The notes below the pieces were generated by a model. The model made no database searches and was not told the origin of the DNA. It saw only the letters and a program-made list of their open reading frames with translations. The position numbers were made by a program, and so were the translations under genes. DNA of 16,710 bases. Source: Erysipelotrichaceae bacterium. Lineage in GTDB: Bacteria > Bacillota_I > Bacilli_A > Erysipelotrichales > Erysipelotrichaceae. Positions 1 to 5,971 of this stretch are shown piece by piece (within the stretch, counting starts at the first letter, position 1; each line of letters begins with the position of its first letter). The stretch is from NCBI GenBank assembly GCA_016302195.1, contig JAEDOA010000020.1, positions 1 through 16,710 on the forward strand, read 5' to 3'.

Positions 1-9
1 GCTAATTAT

Positions 10-37
10 ATTATACACCCCTATTTAGCACTGTCAA
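10..37 (-). promoter_or_regulatory. Divergent sigma-A promoter firing left
   Basis: Read on the minus strand, TTGACA (37 to 32) is followed after 16 bp by TATAAT (15 to 10), a consensus match in both boxes. A second TATAAT lies at 10 to 5 but at a poor 21-bp spacing. The transcript would run out of the left end of the window. The -35 box lies inside the CIRCE operator at 25-51, so I infer a heat-shock gene starting to the left. Which one cannot be seen. Confidence 0.65.
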
Positions 38-51
38 TACTAAAGTGCTAA
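25..51. promoter_or_regulatory. CIRCE element (HrcA operator)
   Basis: The CIRCE consensus is TTAGCACTC-N9-GAGTGCTAA. Here the left arm (25-33) reads TTAGCACTG and the right arm (43-51) AAGTGCTAA, with exactly nine bases between them. Each arm therefore matches 8 of 9 positions, differing only at the innermost base. HrcA represses groESL, dnaK-operon and clp genes in Bacillota through this element. The site covers the -35 region of the leftward promoter and lies just upstream of the rightward extended -10, so it could repress both directions. The match is seen directly; the regulation is inferred. Confidence 0.85.
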
Positions 52-58
52 AAAAATA

Positions 59-67
59 TGCTATAAT
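59..67 (+). promoter_or_regulatory. Extended -10 promoter for CARF gene
   Basis: TG-N-TATAAT at 59-67 is a perfect extended -10 box. At the usual distance the transcript would start at about 73-75, which is the ATG at 74 itself. No -35 box is recognisable at 17 bp (39-44 is ACTAAA, inside the CIRCE element). No Shine-Dalgarno sequence exists between the promoter and the ATG. Together these predict a leaderless mRNA. Confidence 0.65.
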
Positions 68-73
68 AGAAAT

Positions 74-1246
74 ATGAAGAATTATTTAGTTGAAATATTT
101 GATGAAGATTATTTGGAAAATATTATTTCCATTGTTCATAGAAGGTATGATGGAATATTTTTGTTATGTGATAGAACACAAAATGTCGATAACTTATCAA
201 TGTTTTTGCAAGAACATTTTAATTGTAAATGTAAAATCGAAAAATACGATATGACTGATCTAAAATCAATCGAAATGTGTATAAACTCTTTTATAAATGA
301 AACAGATTGTTTTGACTTTGATTTAACTGGAGGTGAACAACTGATTGTATATCAGCTTGGCACCATTTTTGCAAAGAACAAATATAATATACAAATTCAT
401 AAATATGATGTAATAAAGGATAAACTTTTAATCTGTAGTCAGGACAGTAGCTTGTATAACAGCGAGGATAAAACTGCTTTATTGAAGGAAATTATATCTC
501 TGAATAAAGGAAAAGTAATAAGTGAGGCTAATTACAACTACAGCGACAAAAGAATAAGAAGTGAAGTTATAAGATTATTTGACCTATTAAGAAAGATTAA
601 TAATGATTTCAATCGTTTCTGCAACTTGACTACAGAAAAAGAAAATCCGTTGACTTATCGCAAATATATTGAAAGAGACAATGAGAAAAAAAGCGCCTAC
701 AATGTTTTGCGCGAGTTTAAAAAACACGGAATAATACAAGAATATCAATATTTAACCGTTGATAACCGAAAATGCTATCAATACCAGTTTGTAAAAGAAT
801 TTAGCATCAAGGATTTGTTCTTTAAAGCAGGAACATGCTTGGAAATATATGGAGCACTGGCATTTTTTGAAAGTGGCTATTTTAATGATATTCATAATTC
901 TGTGCTAATTGATTTGGATGGTAAAATTGAAAAGAATACCTCTGATCCATATAATGAAATAGATGTTATGATGCTGTATCGTCATACACCAGTATTTGTC
1001 AGCTGCAAAAACACAAGAATAAGTAAGGAATATTTATATGAGATTTCCACTATATCAAAACAATATGGTGGTAAATATGCTATTGCGATGATTTTGTCTA
1101 CGGAAAAAGCTTTGGCTCCTGTTGAGAATAGGGCAAAACAAATGGGAATTATTATGATAGATGATATTGCTAATTATTCATTAAATGAATTAAAACAGGA
1201 AATAATTGATAGAATAGAGGAATTGTATGGAAAAAATGGCTGTTAA
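74..1246 (+). CDS. CARF-domain nuclease, DUF1887 (Card1/Can2-like)
   Basis: This 390-residue protein has the layout of DUF1887 proteins. An N-terminal Rossmann-like CARF domain (about 1-145) carries the TGG signature at L84-E88. A winged-helix linker follows (about 155-245), then a PD-(D/E)XK-type nuclease domain (about 250-345) with CLEIYG at 255-260, NEID at 294-297 and SCK at 310-312. In Card1 and Can2 such proteins bind cyclic oligoadenylates made by type III CRISPR systems and then cut nucleic acid. The usual E-x-K is S-x-K here (S310, K312), so catalysis is uncertain. No CRISPR array or cas gene is in the window. The ATG has no ribosome site, consistent with a leaderless transcript. The 3' end overlaps atpI by 20 bases, so the gene looks co-transcribed with the ATP synthase. 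The family is a confident call; function in this setting is unknown. Confidence 0.8.
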   Translation: MKNYLVEIFDEDYLENIISIVHRRYDGIFLLCDRTQNVDNLSMFLQEHFNCKCKIEKYDMTDLKSIEMCINSFINETDCFDFDLTGGEQLIVYQLGTIFAKNKYNIQIHKYDVIKDKLLICSQDSSLYNSEDKTALLKEIISLNKGKVISEANYNYSDKRIRSEVIRLFDLLRKINNDFNRFCNLTTEKENPLTYRKYIERDNEKKSAYNVLREFKKHGIIQEYQYLTVDNRKCYQYQFVKEFSIKDLFFKAGTCLEIYGALAFFESGYFNDIHNSVLIDLDGKIEKNTSDPYNEIDVMMLYRHTPVFVSCKNTRISKEYLYEISTISKQYGGKYAIAMILSTEKALAPVENRAKQMGIIMIDDIANYSLNELKQEIIDRIEELYGKNGC

Positions 1247-1589
1247 ATGGACGATTATTCAAATGATAGTCATAGCTATAGCTTCTTCATTTGTGAATTT
1301 CAGATTTGCTTTAGGGATAGTTTTGGGTGGAATTTTTTCTCTTATTCACTTTTTTGTTTTATCTAAAAATGTTAGTTCTATATTGAACAATGAGAAAACA
1401 TCTACAGCAAAAGTAGGCTCGTTATTGATAAGAATGCTTATACTTGCTTTTCCTTTAATGATCTCACATAAATATGGAGAAATCTTTAATATTTATGGAG
1501 TGTTTTTTGGACTAATGCTTCATAAAATATCGATTATCGCAAGTACGATATTTATTGAAATTAGCAACAATAATGATAAAATATATTAA
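1227..1589 (+). CDS. atpI: ATP synthase protein I (AtpI)
   Basis: This is a small hydrophobic protein of 120 residues with about four membrane segments (roughly 8-24, 27-46, 64-80, 88-112), placed directly before atpB as atpI usually is. AtpI is not part of the finished enzyme. It is thought to help assemble the c-ring, and in some species to aid Mg2+ supply. Sequence conservation in the family is low, so the call rests on size, topology and position. The ATG at 1227 lies inside the end of the CARF gene, with AGAGGA at 1216-1221 at good spacing. An alternative ATG at 1236 is too far from that site. The overlap suggests translational coupling to the CARF gene. Confidence 0.8.
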   Translation: MEKMAVKWTIIQMIVIAIASSFVNFRFALGIVLGGIFSLIHFFVLSKNVSSILNNEKTSTAKVGSLLIRMLILAFPLMISHKYGEIFNIYGVFFGLMLHKISIIASTIFIEISNNNDKIY

Positions 1590-1610
1590 TGTTGAAAGGA
1601 GGATTTGCTT

Positions 1611-2297
1611 ATGGAAATACAAACAACGGTCTATAGCATTATTATTGTGACAATATTTATATTGTTATTAATGGTGTTTGTCAATTATAAGTTGCGTAAG
1701 TACGATCCTTTGACAAAACCAAAAGGAATTGTACTATTGGTAATGATGGGCATACAAGCCATTGAAAACATGACGAAGGATGCCACAAATGAAAAGGTTG
1801 CTAAGCAGATATCGCCATATATATTTACGGTTATTATTTATATCTTTTTAGCAAACATTTCTGGTTTGTTCTCCATCGAATCACCAACATCAAATTTTAG
1901 TGTCACTCTTGTTTTAGCGGCAATAACTTGTATTTTAATTGAAATTTTCGCTATAAAAGAAAATGGTGTAAAAAAGTATTTATTAGGATATTTTGAACCT
2001 TTTGCACCTATGATTGTAATAAATTTGATAAGTAAGGTTTCGACTTTAATGTCGTTATCACTACGTTTATTTGGTAATGTTATTGCTGGAAGTGTGTTAA
2101 TGAGCGTTATTTATCAGTTGCTCGCTTCCATTTCATCAGCAATACCACTTGTTGGAAATATAAATATTATTGCTATTGTTGTTGCTCCAGCCTTGCATTT
2201 CTATTTTGACTTGTTCTCAGGAGCAATCCAGGCTTATGTATTTACTATGTTAACAATTTCATTTATTGGTAAGGAATTACCATCTCAAGAAAATTAG
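1611..2297 (+). CDS. atpB: F1Fo ATP synthase subunit a
   Basis: This 228-residue membrane subunit of the Fo stator forms the two ion half-channels against the c-ring. The family signature is clear. SLSLRLFGN at 148-156 contains the essential stator arginine (R152), PTSNFSVTL at 92-100 matches the usual PTSDLNxTL, and GAIQAYVFTML at 204-214 covers the last helix. The start is the ATG at 1611, preceded by AAAGGAGG at 1595-1602. The frame can be opened two codons earlier at a TTG (1605), but that codon is too close to the ribosome site. The protein is on the short side for the family. It belongs with the c and b genes that follow. Confidence 0.96.
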   Translation: MEIQTTVYSIIIVTIFILLLMVFVNYKLRKYDPLTKPKGIVLLVMMGIQAIENMTKDATNEKVAKQISPYIFTVIIYIFLANISGLFSIESPTSNFSVTLVLAAITCILIEIFAIKENGVKKYLLGYFEPFAPMIVINLISKVSTLMSLSLRLFGNVIAGSVLMSVIYQLLASISSAIPLVGNINIIAIVVAPALHFYFDLFSGAIQAYVFTMLTISFIGKELPSQEN

Positions 2298-2308
2298 GAG
2301 GAATTATT

Positions 2309-2533
2309 ATGGAAAGAGGTTTAATCGCAATTGCTACAGCTATTTCAGTTTTAGCTGGTTGTACAACAGGTATAGGAGAAGGAAGAGTATTTGCTTCAGC
2401 TGTTGAAGCTATGGGCAAAAACCCAGATGCTGCTTCTAAAATCAGATCTATGGCTATTATTGGTGCTGCTATTTCAGAAACATGTGCTATTTACGGATTA
2501 TTGATTGCCTTCATGTTATTCTCTAAGATTTAA
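2309..2533 (+). CDS. atpE: F1Fo ATP synthase subunit c, two-carboxylate type
   Basis: This 74-residue hairpin of two membrane helices forms the rotor ring. The ion-binding glutamate of helix 2 is E57, followed by T58 and Y62 (SETCAIY at 56-62). Helix 1 carries a second acid, E24 (GIGEGR at 21-26), exactly 33 residues before E57. This matches the Gln32/Glu65 spacing of the Na+-binding Ilyobacter ring, but with Glu for Gln. That is the two-carboxylate pattern described for Na+ rings such as that of Fusobacterium nucleatum. Sodium coupling is therefore likely but is inferred. The polar loop reads GKNPDA (36-41), with Lys for the usual Arg. A very strong ribosome site, AGGAGG at 2296-2301, fits the need for many copies per complex. 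Confidence 0.96.
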   Translation: MERGLIAIATAISVLAGCTTGIGEGRVFASAVEAMGKNPDAASKIRSMAIIGAAISETCAIYGLLIAFMLFSKI

Positions 2534-2538
2534 TTAAT

Positions 2539-3054
2539 ATGAAACTAGATTTGATTGATGTAATGGGACAGTTATTCCCTGATCCATTAACAGTAGTTAC
2601 TCAATTATGCGCTACAGCTATCTTGTTTTTTGTTTTGTTAAAACTGGTTTGGAAACCAGCCAAGAAAATAATGGATGCTCGCAGCGAATATGAACAAAAA
2701 AAGATTAATGATGCTTTGCAATTGGAAGATGAGAACAAGCAATTGAATGCCCAGGCTCATCAGTTTATCGATGAAGCTAAAAAGCAGGCTCAACTGACAA
2801 TTCAACAGGCACAAGAAGAAGGCAGTCGAATTAAAAATAATTTAATAGAGCAAGGCAAACAGCAGTCTCAACAGATTGTAGATGAAGCTGTTGCTAATAT
2901 TAATTTACAAAAGGATAAGATGCTACAGGATATGCATCGTCAAATGGTTGATGTTGCTTTATCAGCAACTGAAAAAATGTTGCAGACAAAGATTAACACT
3001 CAAACTGATATAGATAGTATCGATTCCTTTGTTAAGGAAGTATCACAACAATGA
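2539..3054 (+). CDS. atpF: F1Fo ATP synthase subunit b
   Basis: This is the peripheral-stalk subunit, 171 residues long. One membrane helix (about 17-40, ending in LVWKPAKKIMDARSE) is followed by a long Gln/Lys/Glu-rich helix up to about residue 150 that dimerises and reaches up to subunit delta. The length is typical. The ATG at 2539 starts only five bases after the atpE stop and has no recognisable Shine-Dalgarno sequence, in sharp contrast to atpE. Translation probably depends on ribosomes finishing atpE, which would help keep b well below c in amount. The TGA stop overlaps the ATG of the next gene (ATGA at 3051-3054). Confidence 0.95.
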   Translation: MKLDLIDVMGQLFPDPLTVVTQLCATAILFFVLLKLVWKPAKKIMDARSEYEQKKINDALQLEDENKQLNAQAHQFIDEAKKQAQLTIQQAQEEGSRIKNNLIEQGKQQSQQIVDEAVANINLQKDKMLQDMHRQMVDVALSATEKMLQTKINTQTDIDSIDSFVKEVSQQ

Positions 3055-5114
3055 GTATAGATACAAGAAAAAATGCGGCTTTGTTATATCAAACAGCCGA
3101 AAATCAAAATCAAACAGAAAAATACTTTTATGTTTTGAACAGTTTAAATGAACGATTAAATCAGGATGCAGATTTATATCAATTCATTGATAATCGCCAA
3201 TATAGTGCGATTGATAAAATTCAGAGAGTTCAATGTGCTTTTAATAACCAATTGGATAATGAGGTATTAAGCGTATTCTTTTTGCAGTGCGAAGCAATTG
3301 ATAGAAGTCATATTGAGTTAGTACTGTTACACGATTATTTAACCTACTATTATCATTTAAGGGACACAAGCTTTGGTACGATTTATTCAGCAAGATTATT
3401 GCCTGTTGATCAAATTGAAAAAGTAGAAAAGGCTATTAGCAAGCAGATTGAAAGAAATGTTAAATTAGAAAACAAGATTGATGAATCCTTACTTGCTGGA
3501 GTTAAGGTTGTAATCAACAATGTAGTATGGGATGGTTCCTACAAGGCTAAACTAAAGATAATCAAGGAAAATCTTATAAATGGAGATATCGATGCTTCAG
3601 TAGCAGTTAAAGAAGTTTCTAAAACTGTGAAACAGCAGGTTCAGCAGTTCGAAAAGCAGCGTGTTAGCGTTGAAACAGGCGAAAAGACAGGTTATGTCAG
3701 CTCAGTAGCTGATGGTGTTGTAACTATCAAGGGAGTTGCTGATGGATTGGCTGGTGAGCTGGTTCAAATTGGCAATACTAATGCAATGATTATGAACCTT
3801 CATGAAAATAGTATTGATGCAGTTTTATTGGATGACAGTGATACTGTAGTTGAAGGAAGCAGTGTTGTTGCTACTGGAAGAGTCGTAGAAGTGCCTGTTG
3901 GGGATGAAATGCTTGGCAGAGTTGTTGATGCTTTGGGAAGACCAATTGACGATAAGGGAGAGATTACAACTTCAACTAAACTTCCTATTGAAAGAGAAGC
4001 ACCAGGAGTAATTGATCGTCACTCAGTTGATGAACCACTTGAGACAGGTATTAAGATTATTGATTCAATGATTCCAATTGGAAAGGGTCAAAGAGAATTA
4101 ATTATCGGAGATCGTCAAACCGGAAAAACAGCAATTGCTATCGACACAATACTTAATCAAAAAGGAAAAAATGTTAAGTGTATTTATGTGGCAATTGGCC
4201 AAAAGAATTCTACCGTTGCCCAAATTGTAGAAAAACTAAAGCAGAATGATGCATTAGAGTACACAACTATAGTTGTAAGTGGTGCCGGCGAGCCAGCAGC
4301 GTTGCAATACATTGCTCCTTATGCAGGATGTGCAATTGGAGAATATTGGCGTGATAAAGGTGAGGATGTATTGATTGTTTATGATGATTTAAGCAAGCAT
4401 GCTATCGCTTATCGAACACTTTCATTACTACTTAGAAGGCCTCCAGGAAGAGAAGCCTACCCTGGAGATGTCTTCTATCTTCACTCAAGATTGTTGGAAA
4501 GAAGCGCTAAACTATCTAAAGAAAAGGGATCAGGTTCCCTTACAGCTCTGCCAATTGTTGAAACACTTGCAGGTGATATTTCGGCATATATTCCAACAAA
4601 CGTTATTTCTATTACAGATGGACAAATCTTTTTGCAGACTGATTTATTCAATTCAGGAGTAAGACCTGCAGTAGATAGCGGTTTTTCTGTAAGCCGTGTT
4701 GGTAGTTCAGCTCAATATAAAGCTATGAAGCAGGTTTCAAAGGCTTTGAAACTGGAATTGGCGCAGTATCATGAAGTATTAGATTTTGCCCAATTCGGTT
4801 CAGATTTGGACAATGCTACAAAGGAAACAATCAATCATGGTCAACATTTAACTGAATTATTGAAGCAAAAGCAGTATTCACCAATGTCGCTTTCAGAGAT
4901 GACAATAATGCTGTTTGCTAATCAAAAGGGTTTTGTAGATCAGATTGCTCTAAATAAAGTTAGCGAATATGAGAAGGGACTTTTATCAAATATTAAGAGT
5001 TTCCACGGTGATGTAATTGAACAAATTGAGACAAATAAGAGTCTAAGTGAATCCCTGCTAAGTCGATTAGAAGAGATTATTAAGGAATACACAGCTCAGT
5101 TTGTACTGGAGTAA
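3051..5114 (+). CDS. atpH-atpA: Fused ATP synthase delta-alpha subunit
   Basis: One open frame of 687 residues holds two subunits normally made from separate genes. Residues 1-176 are a full-length delta (OSCP) subunit: an N-terminal helical domain, then the C-terminal part ending in DESLLAGVKVVINNVVWDGS (144-163) and the helix to I176. Residues from about 178 are a full-length alpha subunit of about 510 residues, beginning with its usual N-terminal helix (V184-Q202). It carries Walker A GDRQTGKT (353-360), the motif GAGEPAALQYIAPYAG (411-426) and SVSRVG (546-551) with the arginine finger R549. No in-frame ATG occurs between codon 1 and M246, well inside the beta-barrel of alpha. Delta normally sits once on top of three alpha N-termini, so an unprocessed fusion would supply three delta domains per enzyme. 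The start ATG overlaps the atpF stop; AAGGAAG at 3034-3040 is its ribosome site. Confidence 0.93.
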   Translation: MSIDTRKNAALLYQTAENQNQTEKYFYVLNSLNERLNQDADLYQFIDNRQYSAIDKIQRVQCAFNNQLDNEVLSVFFLQCEAIDRSHIELVLLHDYLTYYYHLRDTSFGTIYSARLLPVDQIEKVEKAISKQIERNVKLENKIDESLLAGVKVVINNVVWDGSYKAKLKIIKENLINGDIDASVAVKEVSKTVKQQVQQFEKQRVSVETGEKTGYVSSVADGVVTIKGVADGLAGELVQIGNTNAMIMNLHENSIDAVLLDDSDTVVEGSSVVATGRVVEVPVGDEMLGRVVDALGRPIDDKGEITTSTKLPIEREAPGVIDRHSVDEPLETGIKIIDSMIPIGKGQRELIIGDRQTGKTAIAIDTILNQKGKNVKCIYVAIGQKNSTVAQIVEKLKQNDALEYTTIVVSGAGEPAALQYIAPYAGCAIGEYWRDKGEDVLIVYDDLSKHAIAYRTLSLLLRRPPGREAYPGDVFYLHSRLLERSAKLSKEKGSGSLTALPIVETLAGDISAYIPTNVISITDGQIFLQTDLFNSGVRPAVDSGFSVSRVGSSAQYKAMKQVSKALKLELAQYHEVLDFAQFGSDLDNATKETINHGQHLTELLKQKQYSPMSLSEMTIMLFANQKGFVDQIALNKVSEYEKGLLSNIKSFHGDVIEQIETNKSLSESLLSRLEEIIKEYTAQFVLE
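3564..3603 (+). other. Delta/alpha junction with relic stop-start
   Basis: This is the junction of the fusion. One base out of frame, TAA (3577-3579) is directly followed by ATG (3580-3582), a typical stop-start junction. That ATG is 11 bases after AAGGA (3564-3568) but runs only seven codons, to a TAG at 3601. In the fusion frame the same AAGGA lies 7 bases before an ATA codon (3576, I176). If ATA served as a rare start it would give a near-normal alpha. The layout suggests that two adjacent or overlapping genes were joined by a small indel. Whether any internal start is used is unknown, and AAGGA could be chance within Lys-Glu codons. Confidence 0.4.
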
Positions 5115-5117
5115 AAA

Positions 5118-5969
5118 ATGTCAGGACAAATTAGCAATATTAAAAGACAATTAAGTTCAATTACTTCTACAAAAAAACTTACAAACGCGATGGAACTTGT
5201 TGCAACAGCAAAACTTCAAAAGCAGAGAAGAAAAATGGAAAGCAACAATAACTACGCGTATAACTATCACAAAGTATTAATGAGCGCGGTTTCAAGCTGC
5301 GAGATTGATTTAAGTTCGAATAGATATTTCATAAAGCCAAAACAAGATAAGCCTTTATATATTATTGTCACTTCAAATAGTGGATTGTGCGGTAGTTATA
5401 ATATGGACTTATTAAAATACGTGACAAAAACTGTCAACAAAGAAGATAAGGTAGTGGCAGTTGGAAACTATGGCATTAAGTGGCTTAATAACAACAAGTT
5501 TAATGTTATAAGAGAGTATGACCGTATGGATGACCTAAATCCACACGATATCAACTATTTAATAACAGATATATTAGAAAGTTATGATAGAGAAGACATT
5601 ACAAGCATAAAGATTATTTACACTCAATACATTAATACCTTAACTTTCAAGCCAACAACAATGAATCTATTACCGATCGAAATTGATACGGAAGGATATG
5701 ATAGTCAAATTCAATTAGAACCTGATGGCCAGACAGTCATAAGAAGATTAGTTCTTTTGTACATAAGTTCTCAAGTATTTGATGTTATATTGCAGGCTCA
5801 GGCTTCTGAACAGGCAAGCAGAAGAGCAGCAATGGATAGCGCAAATAGAAATGCTGATGGTTTAATTGATCAATTGCGCCTGAAATATAATCAGGCAAGA
5901 CAGGCTGCTATTACTCAGGAAATGAATGAGATATCAGCGGCAACAGTAACAGAAAATGAAAGGAGCTAA
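5118..5969 (+). CDS. atpG: F1Fo ATP synthase subunit gamma
   Basis: This 283-residue central shaft subunit turns inside the alpha-beta hexamer and links it to the c-ring. The N-terminal helix has the family pattern (IKRQLSSITSTKKLTNAMELVATAKLQ within 8-34). The middle Rossmann-like part has SNSGLCGSYN (about 85-95), corresponding to the usual S-D-x-G-L-C-G. The C-terminal helix has ASRRAAMDSANRNADGLI and YNQARQAAITQEMNEIS, which are strongly conserved. The length is normal. The ATG lies three bases after the fusion gene's stop, with GGAG at 5108-5111 inside the preceding codons, so it is coupled to the upstream gene. Confidence 0.97.
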   Translation: MSGQISNIKRQLSSITSTKKLTNAMELVATAKLQKQRRKMESNNNYAYNYHKVLMSAVSSCEIDLSSNRYFIKPKQDKPLYIIVTSNSGLCGSYNMDLLKYVTKTVNKEDKVVAVGNYGIKWLNNNKFNVIREYDRMDDLNPHDINYLITDILESYDREDITSIKIIYTQYINTLTFKPTTMNLLPIEIDTEGYDSQIQLEPDGQTVIRRLVLLYISSQVFDVILQAQASEQASRRAAMDSANRNADGLIDQLRLKYNQARQAAITQEMNEISAATVTENERS

Positions 5970-5971
5970 CA

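Noticed and set aside
1605..1610. TTG start two codons upstream of the atpB ATG
   Set aside because: It lies only two bases from the AAAGGAGG ribosome site, while the ATG at 1611 has ideal spacing.
4399..4662. 87-codon open frame inside alpha
   Set aside because: It lies wholly within the strongly conserved alpha frame, has no family likeness and no ribosome site.
3051..5114. Reading the delta-alpha fusion as a simple assembly frameshift
   Set aside because: Both halves are full length in one uninterrupted frame and the residues at the border look natural. A one-base error at the junction cannot be fully excluded and is flagged in the finding.
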